A stretch of DNA of 64,000 nt, from contig NC_063152.1 in NCBI RefSeq assembly GCF_020921035.1, positions 24,998,887 through 25,062,886 of the forward strand. The letters are read 5' to 3'. Below, piece by piece: positions 11,401-24,214 of this stretch. The DNA is from Rhodamnia argentea. Lineage: Eukaryota > Streptophyta > Magnoliopsida > Myrtales > Myrtaceae. Every line of letters begins with the position of its first letter. The stretch's first letter is position 1. The notes beneath the pieces were generated by a model. It was not told the DNA's origin. It was given only the letters and a program-made list of their open reading frames with translations, and made no database searches. A program made the translations under genes and the position numbers.

Positions 11401-14400
11401 ATTCCCCAAAAGTTTGCCTACATTCAGTGTTTTTAACTGAATGATGGTTTCTGGGGGAACACAACTATGAATTAGGGTTTTGCTTTTGGGTGTTGCAAAG
11501 TCTTGCTCTATGTCTCGTGCCTTTTATGTATGGATACTTTCCCGATCGTGGCCGACCCCGCCTTCAGAAATCCCCCAAGAAGATAATCGCCACTTACTGA
11601 ACCCACCCGAACCGTCGTTTTTGCATACCTCACGCTTGACCTTGATACCACGAAGCCTCGTTTTCAAGCTTACAAAGGCCAAGGGAAAAAAATCGGACCG
11701 CGGCACAAGCATCATTCGACAAATGAGAATAATAGGAATCGTTATTGTATGCGAGACATAATGACGAAGACCCTTAAGACGCTGCTTATGCAACGTCTGA
11801 CGCGATTTACATATTCGAACAAGCAGGTTTTGCAATTTTCAATCGTGAAGTTACTATCCTTTCCTCATTTTTGTTCATGTGTCCAACAAGAAAACCTTAG
11901 TATTCTCAAATTATAAACAAAAAAAACCAGTCTCACCGTACAGCTTCAACAAATTTGAGCTCTTCCACGATTTGGAATGTGTGGCAGAGTGGAATCTCAT
12001 CTTATCAACATCCCTTTCAGGCCCAACCTAGCCAGAGCTAGAAGCTCCTTTCCTGAACCGTGATTGATGGTTGTGAAGTGATGACAAAATACAGATTAGA
12101 CGGCAGGCGAGCAACTTGCCCTGCAAAGGTCAGGAGTTAGATGGCTCGTGTCCGAGCAGATGGCAAATGTTGTTGAAAGTACAAACCATTTCTCAAAAAG
12201 AAAACAGTTAACAAGGCAAAGAAGCTTCTTGTTGGTAGCAGATGTTTATGATATAGATGTGGAGAACAGTCTGGCGGTAAAAACATGGCAAAAGGAGTAA
12301 CTCAAGGAATATGGAGTCAAGTCAGGTCAAATTCAGCCTCAATCTAGCTATTATCTTGATTGATTGATCTAAGGAGTGAACGGCTCGACTTCGATCTTGT
12401 AAAAGCTGATGGTCACCTCGTCAAACCAAGACCAAAAGGTGACTCGCTACTAGTGATTGAGCGATTACAACGTGAGTACAAATGTGCGAATGAAATCATG
12501 AGTCTATATTATCATGTGGCATCAGAATTGATCAGCTATTTCGATTATCTCTTATTAGAATATGTTCCTCCCGGAATGAAAATCAGGAACCAATGACCTT
12601 GCTTAAGGAGGATCCAGTATGTTGACATTAGACTTCGAGAGGCTACCAATTGAGAAATCCCAGCGTTCCTAGAACGGATCAAAGGTCGAGTGTATCGTCC
12701 GCGATTGATAGGGAAAGAAAATTGGTGCGGACCTTGCAAGGGCAAAGACGAAAACCTGATTCAAAGCCATGCATTACACCATTCTAGGTGATGCAGTGTA
12801 TAGGGGAACACCTGAGTCAGCTTGTTGTAATGTGTTCATAAGACAGATTATGGTCGAAACTCGTGAAGGAAGATGTGGTGCAGATCCATGATGAGCCAAT
12901 TCCAGACAAATGGGCTGAGATTGTGTGAGCCCAATTAATCTAGGCCAACATTTTATTTATTTTTTTATTTTGTCGAAATAACATTCCATCCATATTTCAA
13001 AAAAAAAAAAAAACAAGCTACAACTTCAAAATAAGACAAGTTCCAAATAACAAGATAAATCATCGGAACAAAAATAGGGTCACACACTCAAAAAACAAAT
13101 CTAGGCCTTCTTCAAATCAAAATCGGCGGCCAATTACCGAATCCGTCGTCAGCAATGAGCACATACCGAGATCTTCATTTGTTGCTATGACTTTGCCTTT
13201 TGATGGTGCGCACCTAAGTTCAGCGTCCCCAACATATTCGCCATGTTGAATGAAAAGGTTAAATGAGCACGGATCCAATAGTGAGAGTGAAACATTTATA
13301 AAGCTTATCCGATCTCCTTTAAAACTAGATTTGTCTACTAACGAAATCCAAGAGAAGCGCAATCCCGAAAATATAGCTGAAAATTTCTCAAAAAGGGAGA
13401 GAGAAGGTTTCAAATCTAGACTAAATTGGAAGAAAAAGGCTCCACTAAACGGAAAGAAAGCAAGAAATAAAGAACTAAAATAGTTAACAAAGAGAAGAAG
13501 GAAGGGGAGGGAGAGATGTAGCTCAAACCCTGCCTTCCATAGAGGTAGAATAAGAGAGCTGTGTGAGATGTGAGGGAGAGAGAATGGAGGTGGCAGCTAG
13601 GGCTTTTGGGGACAACTAATTTGAAACACTTCACCAAATAAAAATATATAGTGTTTGGAGGGCAAATATTGGAATTTGTCCAAAAAAGACTAAGTATGTT
13701 ACATTTTTTCCAATTTAATCATAAAACGTTTTAACTTTATCAATCGAGTACTAAAACATTTTCGCATTTTGTCAATTGAGTCCATCGGCTAATTTTGACT
13801 CGAAATCACTGACGTGGACGGTATGTATGTATGAATACATATATATACTTGTAATTTTTTTTATTAAAATACCCCTTCTCTGATGGCAAAAATAGCCGCA
13901 TGCTCGCTAGCCGACCAAAAGCCCTTATTTAAGACAATTTGGCAACTCCATGTCTTTATTTGAGAAAATAAGAACACTTCAAGCTCTTATTTGATATTTT
14001 CCCTCAAATTTTCCGTTTTGCAATTTAACTTTCCAGCTCTTAAGTTTCTTGCCGTTTCAGATCGAAGGAGGACTTTTCCCATCACTTTTGCTATCGAGAG
14101 CTGGCACGCCTCTTACACGCCTTCACACCCCCATCCATCTTTGAAGCCGTCGGTTTGAGCTGAGCCTTCCAGCTTTGCAAGACGATCGCTGTGCTGGAAT
14201 ATAACAGGCATAAAGACGACCACGAGAGGTTAACAAACATATTCATGGGATTTGAGCCGACGCCATGGAGATGACCAAACGTACTGTCACAGATACACCA
14301 ATTCATGCCATTACTCGTGAAAGAATGAAAGCAGAAACGTCGGCAAAGAGCTCCGTTCATGGAGTACATCAGCCATCCATTAATTACATTACAGGTGACA

Positions 14401-14712
14401 AATTGAAGAAACCTTAGCCTCTGTGGTGGAAAAAGCATAGTAAATAAAACTATGGACAGATATTCCAGCTATGCGAGGATGAGCATCTTATTCATTTCAT
14501 CTGCCAGCTTTCTCGACATCATAAATCTCTCTGTCAGGTAACTATGCCGTCCTTCTTTTTCCAATTTCATGGAAGCAAGAGTGCTGAATCCAACATTTTC
14601 TTTACAATTCTTGGTTGGGGAACAGGGAGAAGGGAAAGAAAAGGCTTCAACTCAACAGATGGGCCTAGATAATGATCTGTCATTGTACATAAATAATACA
14701 ATCATGCAACAA
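8433..14712. other. 6-kb gene-free spacer
   Basis: No exon or RNA gene could be supported. It includes half of a family A arm at about 13670-13820 and phrases such as 'tctttatttgaga' (about 13920-14010) resembling the arms of the element at 27370-29030. One 115-codon open frame on the minus strand (14091-14438) has no recognisable domain and is listed only as a rejected candidate. Confidence 0.45.
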
Positions 14713-17525
14713 TCATTCTTCTCCAATTTCTATCTTAGGCCAACCTTGATCAGCCTGCAACTTTACAAACTTGGCTAGTTCCTTGATCTCCTCCTCCTGC
14801 AATCGGGGTCCAAACGTGCATTGCCCTCTTGGGGTGCAGTTCTCACCAAAGCCCTGAATCGCAAATCGAATGTATTTCCTTCATAAGTTTACTCGCTGAA
14901 AAGCCTCGAACAGAAACAATGGTAGATTTATCTCATATATCAAGAGAAAATGAATGAGATTTCCATAGGTCTTACTGGCATTCTTCCTTTGCCAAAGTAG
15001 GTAACCCGGTAGATCTCCTCTTCCGTGTCGACTCCGTTTCTATAGTTGTAGCAAGTAAATCATTTTTCAGGTATAGATTGGGTATGTACTCTGATATGAT
15101 CAAGGGAAGAGAGTGTCGAGTTTGAGATCACTGCTAAAAATTAAACTAAGGGCATATTCAATTGGGCCAAACAGAAATCGACCAATATTACCGAGCCTCA
15201 ACGCTAGGGGAAGCAAAACTTTGACATCTAACCCAATGAAGGTCCCAAATAAGAAACTGAATATCTGAAAGCATGGAATCTCACTCGGTACAGGCCATTT
15301 TGCAATGTCTCATACCTTTGTAAATCTTTCATGAACAGTGTTGCACCCTAATCAGAAGAGGACAAAATTGAAAATGAGCTATAAGCTAAGAAAGGAACAT
15401 GCATTTTAGAAATGAAGGGAAACTCACTGGCTGTATTATGTTCCCACCAGAATCGTGACATCCAATGCATGCCCGACGAAACAATACTGCTCCTCTTTGA
15501 ATATCTGCAGTTTGACCAAGTGACACTGCAGCATAAAGGCAGACTAGATTAGAGACAAACAATCTCAAACGGTAATCACTACTGCATGAATGGGAAACAG
15601 ACATGACAAGACGATATTAGTGAAATTGTTCCATATCTATCAATATCATTTGGTAAAACAAAATAAAGTCCATAACTTCGAATGACAGTGTGCCCCTATT
15701 TCCCCTATCTTTTAACCTGGAGGCATGCAATTATATAAGACTACAGCAGCTTATCAGATAATTTGCAGAATCTGTGGAACGGAAAAGTATCATGAGTAGC
15801 AAGAATTGATTCAGCTAAATTCCACATCAAAGAAACTTATCCCTTGCTACAAAGGAATCACCCTAAGCCCATGGCAACTTCCTCAGAAGTCCAGTGGCAA
15901 CTTTTACTCCCCAACATCGATTTGGCATAGCACATGCAAAAAGGAAGCAAGAAGACGACATTGTGTTAGGACACCACCAAATGAAGAAGTTCTGAAGTTC
16001 AAAGTGCACACATCTTCCTTTGGTAACGTAGTATTGTCAGGGAAGGGGAGCATTCTTTGAGATCACAAGTCGTTTCTAAGCACATTGAGCTGCCTGATTC
16101 AAATGGGGGTGAACTCAAAGCTATTCATGAAGCATTGCTGATTTTCTCTAGAATCGGCTTTTCATATTTGCATTAAGAGTGACTCAGCTATGGTTGTTTC
16201 TTGGCTAAATAACTTGCATGTGAGACCATGAAAAATGCAATTTCTCTTTAGCTCAACCAGTAATATCTGCTGGTTATAACTTCTGCTCATGTTTTTAGAG
16301 TGCAAACCTTTTAGCAGATCGATTGGCGCAAAGAATGGCTTCAGGGGAGTCGAACATTATCACCTTGTTTTAGTTCTGAAAGTTTGTACTGCACATTTCT
16401 TGTTGTTGAGAAAAATTTCTTTGCCTCTCAAAGGGATAGAAAAAGCACAATACACACACACACAAAAATATTAACTTTAGGCTCTTAATTTCACCAGGAT
16501 TACAAACTCTCCCTCTCCTGGGCAGGATCTGCAGGAACCAGTGGGTACTGGATCAACAACAATTCTCATTTCTCTGAAAAGCCACTTCAAATTACCACGT
16601 CAGGGACTTTTTTATGTGGTATGATGCCCAAAGTATCGGGTTGACTATCAGCAAAACGCTTGAATTTCACGGATTCTCGATAACCATGGGTAAGCTCGAA
16701 AATAGGTTGTGGAAAGGAATCTTCACCCTTCAGACTCGAGAGAAGGCAATTGTTTCCTTATCACGGTCATGCTGTACTATATTGCAAAGAGAATGAAGCT
16801 AGAAGCTAACTGCAGCACCATTGCCAGCCACTTCACGGTAAGTTTACATTGTTCTTGAAGTGCAATTCTTTGTTCTTGAAGCTGGACTAGCTTTACGAGT
16901 AATCACGTAAAGCTACAAATTAACAACAGGGTAGAATCGTGTTGGTTGCCACAGATGCGAATCAGACCATCCAATAGATTATCCTTCTTCTTTTTTCTCT
17001 TTTTTCGGCTTTTGATTTCGTCAAACGAATCGAATTCGAAGCATGAACACACCATCCCCACCGACAAATTCAACATGAAACTCAAACACGTTCGACACTG
17101 ATCGCACCCCCCTCCACACACAGACAGCAACGGCAACGGACGGGCATTACGGCAACGTCAAGGAATGAGGAAGGAGGAGGCGTACCTGGAGAGAGACAGA
17201 GAGGAGACAAGGCAACGACCGCGGCGACGAGAGGCGGAGCAACGGCGGCCCCGAGGAAACCAGCTCGCTTGAGGTCCCGAGGAGCTTCGTCTCCGTCTCT
17301 TCCCGGCCCTCCGCCTCCTCGCATTCCTCCCGCGACCACAGTGCGCTGCGGGGCGAACACAAGGCGCGAGCTTCAGTGCCCTGCTTTTCGGCCTCGCAAT
17401 CGGCGAGCGGCGGAGGTTGCCGAGGCCATGAGCAAGAAGAAGAAGAAGAAGAAGCTTACCTTGTTCGCGAGGAAACGAGGAGTAATGTTGGTAGAACCAG
17501 ACGAGGAGCATTGAAGAAGCTGCAT
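14713..17525 (-). CDS. PETJ: Cytochrome c6A, plastid thylakoid lumen
   Basis: Six exons read on the minus strand: 17525-17460, 17345-17186, 15525-15428, 15347-15316, 15039-14976 and 14853-14713, totalling 561 nt (186 codons plus stop). All introns are GT-AG. The heme site CIGCH lies at residues 95-99 and the axial Met is in GKGRMPGFG (Met139). Two further cysteines (146 and 152, in ENCTPRGQCTFGPRL) sit in the loop insertion that distinguishes plant c6A from algal c6 and normally form a disulfide. The N-terminus has a transit-like segment (MQLLQCSSSG...) followed by a hydrophobic lumenal signal (PPLVAAVVALSPLCLSP). The match to the Arabidopsis chloroplast protein is close throughout, and the family's role in electron or dithiol transfer is still debated. 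The start was chosen because a 114-bp first intron (17459-17346) avoids an in-frame stop. The exon 1 boundary is the least certain part. Confidence 0.9.
15940..16380 (+). pseudogene. Decayed LINE RNase H-like fragment inside the c6A intron
   Basis: Read on the plus strand, opposite to the host gene, pieces of an RNase H (RVT_3-like) domain appear in order: TPPNEEVLKFKVHTSS, then GELKAIHEALLIFSRIGF, then SDSAMVVSWLNNLHVRP, then ANLLADRLAQRMAS. The pieces are in different frames and separated by stops, so the fragment is dead. The order and spacing match the C-terminal RNase H region of plant non-LTR retrotransposons. No reverse transcriptase remains. Confidence 0.65.
17435..17453. repeat. (GAA)n run in c6A first intron
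   Basis: A short trinucleotide run (about six units) lying just inside the first intron of the cytochrome c6A gene. Confidence 0.8.
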
Positions 17526-20500
17526 CACTCTCTCTCCAGCTGCGAGTCTGCTGCTCGAGGAGTTCTGTCTGGCTATGGAGAAATCAAGATTTCTAGCTCC
17601 AACACGTGACCCTCACGTGACACAATCTGTCTGGCTGCCATTTCTTTACACTAACATCTCCTTTTGTTCTTAAACCATCGTTAAAATGCTTTAAATATGC
17701 CTAACCCTGTTGTACGGACGGCGGCAACATACCGCCTACTCAATAAAAACGTGTCTAGATGCGACGACTGATTGAAAAAAAAAAAAAAGAAGGTGAATTT
17801 TCCAAACATAGATCTCATATCCATGTATAAACGAGTTGGCTAAACGTGATTTAGCCGATATGAACACGCTCGATTGTGTGTCGTGTAAAAAAGTGGTGTC
17901 TAAAAGGACGGCACCATTTCCACAATCATTTTAGCTAAGACACTTTTTTCTTCCAGTTAACTTATCGAAATGTCCTTCTCTCTTTTTCTCTCTCTGTTCA
18001 AATTATTGTTTCTTTTTTTTATCGAGCTAATTTACAGAGTTGCCTTTATTTTTATTATCACTCGTCAATTTCACAATACAAATGCTTCATTACACCTAAA
18101 TCAGTTTATTGTATATTATTATCATCTTGACTTGAGAATATTTGCCAATTTTAATTAGTGGTCTTGTATTTTCATTTGCAAGAAATTTCTATTTATGATA
18201 GCTTATGAGCACAGAATCAAGTGCCTTTTTTCTTCGGATAGTGTAAGTGAAGCTAGATTTCAAAGGAGAAAATTAAAATTCAATTTAATTATTTAGCTGA
18301 TCTTGATAAAAAAAAAAAAACAATGGAAGAAAATTGATCAAAATATGAAAATGTTAGTTTGTTAAAAGCATGATCAAATGTTAAACATATTTATATTTAG
18401 ACAATATGTAGATATTAACAAAGGATAAACACATAAAGGAAAAAACATGAAACTTCTTACTATTCAACTCCTACTTTGAAGAAAGTAAGTAATGTTGGTT
18501 GTAAATTATCTCAAAGTAAGTGTATCAAAACTTTAAAATATGCTTAAAACTTTCCGAAAAAAAAAAATTACTTGAGTTTGAAATTGCAAAATGTGTAAAT
18601 AAAAATTCAACCTCATAATGCAATTCATATTGAAATGCGAAAAGCTAAAAAAAAAAGAACAAATCAGCGATATTTAACTTTAGAAATGAGGTACACTTTG
18701 AGCTCTTATTTGAAATTTGAATGCACTCAAGTTCTATGCCCTCGTAAATTACTGCACAATATACTTCTTTTCAGTATAATTCATATATAAAATGCCGCAA
18801 TGTTATAATTAAAGTCATCCCTTCATCTAACAATTTAAACCTTTAAAACAATTTGTCATATTCTCACAAAATAAGCGATGCTTCCCTTAATCTATTTCAT
18901 AAAAAAAAAATAAACAGTTAATTGTGTGCTAATAAGCCATTATGACTATAAATTTCCAACCTTTTATATAACTTTTGTCATTAAGAAAATGAGACTATAA
19001 ATTAAAAATAGCAACATTTTCTAGGCAAAGTGATAACATGATGCATGAGAAGATGATATTTTATTGGGTGTAATTTGATATCTATATTGTGAAATTGATC
19101 ATTTAAGAGTAAAAAGAACTAAAGGCAGTTATGTTGGTTAGGATGATGATAAAAAATAATAATAAATTGAAGAGAGAGAAGTGTATTTCAATCTGTTGAT
19201 TGAAAAAAAGGAGCGACTTAACCAAATGAGAGTGGAAATAGCCTCACCCTACTAAGCTCACGCCTTACCGTGCGAGACATGAGACACCCTTTTCATTCTA
19301 CATGATCGTGAGTCTAATGGGCTCGTGGGGCCCTAGCCCAATAATTTGTCTCGAATTAGCACGGGCATGAGAATTAACTTAGAGCGAATTTAGAGATCAT
19401 TCTATAATAGCTCACTACCATCGAGCTTTGAGTTTAGCGCTTAAAAAAAGTAAACGTTTAGGCTCCAAGAGCTTCCCAAGAATTTTACCAAGTATGAGAA
19501 CTTTTCTATAAGAGGACTTTCTTTTTGTCATCTAATAATGATAGGACGAGTTGCGAAGTCTAAGCATAATGATATTTCCACACCCAAAATATCCTTTTTT
19601 CCGTAACTTTTTTTCAAAATCACCCCTCGGCCCGATATCAAACCAACCCAAGCTAATCCATTGATCAAGTCGAGACCGATTATTTAGGGGAACCCGCAAA
19701 TTTAACATGAGATCTACTCAAAATTGCACTTGAGCGCATGCATTTTCAATGAATTGCAAAATTTACCACTATTTCTAGTCTACCATGAAATGAATGATCT
19801 CTTATCAGTTTACGTATGAGCCCCGCATGAGGCCTACTAGATGTGAATGGTCAAGATCATTCGGTCCATGATAGATGGAGTGTAGAAAATATTTTTACTA
19901 ATGATTTTGATCGCACAAAGTTGACGGTTAGATAGCGCCCGCATGTTAAATTGAGTTACCAATTCGAGTGCATTTATATCCTTGCCCAACGGTTGAAAAA
20001 CATGTCTGGAACTCTTAGAATATGCAAACCAAGAGAAAAATCTTATGGATGTACAGGTTCGAAAATATATATTATCGACAATTTTCATCCACGTTCTTCC
20101 GGGTCGCAACGAATTACCCCGAACAAAAAGGAAAACACATATTGAATGGAAAAGGGGATTTCGGAACGAACCATTTCGTATACTAAAGACATCAACTCCA
20201 AAATTCAAGAATCAGTTAGTGCAAAGTGCTACGAATCTCACTAATACTTTGCACTTTCCAAACCTGTATGTTATGTTGTTGTCACGAATCTCACTGAACC
20301 GAGTCACACGACAATGAGAAACAAATAAATTATACTAAAATACTAACATTAGAAGAAATCTATACAAATATTAATGTTAATTAATTAGAACGTGCTAAGA
20401 TTTGATGAATATAGGGACTTTAACATAAGATAACGTATCATGGTTGGGGAAGGATAAGAAAAAATCCCATGTTTCAGCTCGTAATATTCTATGCTAACCC

Positions 20501-20954
20501 TCTCATCTACACCGTCACTTCCGCGCTGCTCGTCGAGAGCCTCTACTTCATCTCCCTTGTCATCGTCATCATATAACGGATCTTCCTTATTATTAAAGGA
20601 CCTCAAGAACGGAGCTAGAGCCTCAACTTTGCCGGACTCACCGGCGGATTCGTTCGTTTGCGCAGCAGAACTGTCATTTATGTAAGCTGGGGAAGGTTTG
20701 TCTCGCAGCTCAATCTCTTCGTTTCCGACTCGAAGGTGCCGTGGCGACATGGGCGGTCCTATGAGAAGAAGGGCTCGTGAAGAAGTCCGGGGAACGAGAG
20801 TAGCAAGAAAGAAGAGGAGGAGGGGATAAGGCAAGAATGGACTCAGAAGTAAAGCCTCCAGTTTGGATTGCGAAAAGAGAAGCGTTGAAGATGGAGAAGA
20901 GATGTTCTCCTATACACTAAATTACATGAATATCAAGTTATTAGAACATACCTC
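17526..20954. other. Gene-free AT-rich spacer
   Basis: Strongly A/T-rich from about 17950 to 19250, with nothing recognisable. A 149-codon minus frame (20834-20385) opens at a non-ATG codon. It encodes an acidic C-terminal region (LYDDDDKGDEVEALDE) after a hydrophobic stretch. It could be a captured gene fragment, but I do not recognise it. Confidence 0.4.
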
Positions 20955-21640
20955 TCTCCCGTTACTCTTCCTATTGCAAGAAACTTAGGAGTTGAAGCAT
21001 CGACATGGCAAAAGGGATCTTTTGTTTTTTGATTTCACGTGACTTTTCGAGATCAATTTTCTCGTATAAACGAAATCACATAAGAATCAAGCTGTGTCCT
21101 ACTCGCTGGCTAGTTAAATTTTTTTCATTTTATCATTCCATTGATAAAAACATCTGAAGAGACACAAATTAGACTTGTTGGGAACTCTTTTTTTTTTTTT
21201 TTTAAATCTGTGTTCTCTTTTCTTGTTTAACAATTTCAACCTGCTTGTTCAACGTTTTTTTTAATAGAATAAGATGATGTGGGCAATTAACCAACTAAAT
21301 CTGAACTCCAAATACTCCTTTATTGACCTCTTTACCTTTGAACATCCAAAAAATCTAAATGCAACCGTCCCTAACTCGTAGTACCCCTAACTTGAAAATA
21401 GCCACTTAATCAACCTAAATGACCCCTACATTCCAAAGGACCACAGAAGAACTCCTAAACCCTAAAATAAATCCTCATCGATGCCCGTCAAGAAGCCATT
21501 TGATAAATTGGTTAAAAAAAAAACAGAAATAGACGATTGAAGGTATGGGCGAGCAGGATCCGAGTGAGTGATTCCCACCGTGGAATCGAAAACCGCCGAC
21601 TAAGAGCCAGTTCCAAAAAACTGAAAATAAAAATAGAAAT
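20955..21640. repeat. Segmental duplication, copy 1
   Basis: Matches 21835-22475 over nearly its whole length in the same orientation: shared phrases include 'gcaagaaacttaggag/att', 'tcctactcgctggctag', 'gagacacaaattagac', 'ccctaacttgaaaatagcc' and 'gattcccaccgtggaatcg'. Copy 1 has an extra T-rich block of about 65 bp near 21190-21255 and lacks a short GC-rich piece present in copy 2. No protein is recognised. Confidence 0.8.
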
Positions 21641-21834
21641 AGAAATTGATAGTGGTGCTACTTGAGTAAATCACGTGGCGCTTCTCATGGTTGTCTTGCA
21701 ATCGTTTCGTGCATAGGACATCGGGCGAGTGAAGTTCTAATTCTTACAGTTTCTAGAGAATGGCTTTAGATTCAAATGTCATTGAGTTATTGATAAATCG
21801 TAACATCAGGTTTGATTCTATTTGATTACATATC
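21640..21834. repeat. 185-bp dispersed repeat, copy 1
   Basis: Starts TAGTGGTGCTACTTGAGTAA and matches 24537-24722 with few differences. It sits exactly between the two halves of the 20955/21835 duplication. It includes 'atcacgtggcgc' (a G-box core) and 'gacatcgggcgagtgaag'. Confidence 0.8.
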
Positions 21835-22475
21835 CCGTTACTTTTCCCGTTGCAAGAAACTTAGGAATTGAAGCATCGAAAGGGAAGTTTTCGCGGCAAA
21901 AAGGGATCTTTTGTTTTTTGTTTTCGCATGACCTTCCGAGATCAATTTTCTCGTACAAACGAAATCACATAGGAATCAAGTTGTGTCCTACTCGCTGGCT
22001 AGCTAAATATTTTCATTTTATCATGTCCATTGATAAAAACATCTGAAGAGACACAAATTAGACTTGTTCAACCCTTTTTTTGAGTAGAATAAGACGATGT
22101 GGGCAATTACCCAACTAAACCTGAACTACAAATACTCCTTTATTAACCTCTTACCTTTGAACATCCAAAATATCCTAAATGCAACCGTCCCTAACTCGTA
22201 GTACCCCTAACTTGAAAATAGCCACTTAATCAACCTAAATGACCCCTACATTCCAAAGGACCACAGAAGAACTCCTAAAACCTAAAATAAATCCTCATCG
22301 ATGCTCGTCAAGAAGCCATTTGATAAACTGGTAAAAAAAAAAAAAAACCAGAAATAGACGATTGAAGGTATGGGCGAGCAGGATCCGAGTGAGTGATTCC
22401 CACCGTGGAATCGAAAACCGCCGACTAAGAACCAGTTCCAAAAAACTACAAAAAAAAAATAGAAATAGATGGTTG
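21835..22475. repeat. Segmental duplication, copy 2
   Basis: The partner of 20955-21640. Together with the intervening 185-bp repeat the arrangement is A - B - A', which looks like insertion of B-bearing DNA or unequal exchange between repeated elements. Confidence 0.8.
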
Positions 22476-23403
22476 AAGGTGATAGTTATAAAGAGAGCAC
22501 GGGAGAGAGGGGCGGCATGGTAATCATCTTCTTTGAGAGTGATGAACTGGGAATAAGCCCAAAGCATCAGCGAGACAAAAAAAAACCTCTAGGTAAATTA
22601 TAGGCTCCGTATTAGATCAAAATAAAAATTATAGGCTTCGTTCATTTCGGGATGAATGAATGATCTGGAAAATTTTTTTTTTTAAATATTAAGCTTATAA
22701 TACTTTAAATAATTAGTAAATAATCAATGTCTTGTTATCAACAACAACCTATGTCTAAACACTTTCACAAACGATGAATATTTTTTCGCTCCTTCATTTT
22801 TTATAAATGATAAAAATGATAATTTTTTAGGAAAATGTTTTTTGAATCGTTCATTTGAGATAAACGCACGCGTAGTTTTTAGTTAATTGGATGAAAAATT
22901 GCGCAAAATCCCCCCATGAACTTTCGAGTTGGTATGCTTATGTGTTCGCGAACTTTCTTTGAGATGAATGTCTGTTTGGATTTTGGGAAACGTTGTTTCC
23001 ATGATAAATAAATAAATAAATAAACAAATAAAAAGCGCTGCCGCCACGGCAATTTCCTTATCCTTTATTTTGATTGGACTAATTTGCCCTTATCAATTCA
23101 TCCACAATCTCACCTTGAAAATCATTGGGAAAAAAATGCCCTTTAATAAGCTAAGCAAAAAATCAAATAAATCTAAACTTGACCTTTTTTTCTTATTTCC
23201 ATGGGCAAAAAAAAAAAAAAAAAACTAGCTCCAATTTCCTTTCATTCCAATTTTCCTTTTTTTCTTGATGTAGAGATGTCTTCTACCGTTTTGCTTTAGT
23301 GGTTTCTTGCACTCGTTCGGCAATACTCTTTAAGCTTATTTTCCACCTCTAAGCATTCACCTCTTGTTGAGTCTAAAATTAGACAAGCGTATGAAAAGAA
23401 ATA
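22476..23403. other. Gene-free spacer
   Basis: AT-rich. An (aaat/aaac)-like run lies at about 23007-23030 and an A tract at about 23205-23224. Nothing coding is recognised. Confidence 0.5.
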
Positions 23404-23925
23404 GGGTTAATACTACGAAAAACTCCCCCAAAGCGATACACTTATGACAAATTTACCCAAATTATTTTTTTGACCACATAAAACCCCAACCTGGTATACT
23501 CGTGACAAATTTACCCTAAACTATTACATATGTGACAAATTTACCTTCCGTTAATTTTCATTAATTTAACTGTCAAATTTCTAATTTGGTGACACGTGAT
23601 GGTTGACGGGTATACTAGTATGGAGTTTTGACCCTCTGTTTGTCACGGGTTTATCAATTTGAAATTTTTCGTGATATTAAATCAATTTAAGCGAGGGTAA
23701 ATTTGTCACAATTGTACTAGTTTGGGGTATTTCGTGGTCAAAAGAATTAGTTTATGGTAAATTTGTCATAGATATACCGGTTTAGGATTTTTTGTGGTCA
23801 AAAAAATAGTTTGGGGTAAATTTGTCATAGGTGTATCGGTTTGGGGTTTTTCGTGGTCAAAAAAATTATTTTAGGGTAAATTTGTCACAAATGTACCAGT
23901 TTAGGGTTTTTCATGGTATTAACCC
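23404..23925. mobile_element. MULE-like foldback MITE (family B) with 9-bp TSD
   Basis: Flanked by AAAGAAATA (23395-23403 and 23926-23934). The left end reads GGGTTAATACTACGAAAAAC and the right end, on the minus strand, GGGTTAATACCATGAAAAAC. The arms carry repeated 'gggtaaatttgtca' and 'ggggtttttcgtggtcaaa' units in opposite orientation. The element is 522 bp and non-coding. The family differs from family A in arm sequence but has the same architecture. Confidence 0.75.
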
Positions 23926-24214
23926 AAAGAAATATCTTAAAAAATATTCTTAAATAATGAAGCTTATTTACATGAAATGCCCGAGATAGGCTAGCCCATT
24001 GATTTAGGCCTAGGCCTAGGCCAATGCCATGTAATGATCCAAGTTTTCCACCAGCTTAATTGACGGGCAGATTAGCACTCATTGGGCTCGAATTATTAGT
24101 AAATGAGCTCTGAAAAGATTATTGCTATGGTGAATTTATTATTTTAGGGATATTATGTATTTGTTTTGGGTCCCATCGGATCAAATATGTATGAAATTAG
24201 CACAATCAGAAGAA

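Noticed and set aside
14091..14438. 115-codon minus frame near cytochrome c6A
   Set aside because: No domain or homology that I recognise, and the frame is not continued by an exon; it is probably chance.
17427..17429. ATG with a plausible transit peptide for cytochrome c6A (MASATSAARRLRG)
   Set aside because: The frame meets a TGA 18 codons later; the two-exon start at 17525 avoids it.
20385..20834. 149-codon minus frame with acidic C-terminus
   Set aside because: It starts at a non-ATG codon, no family is recognised, and no intron or promoter context supports it.
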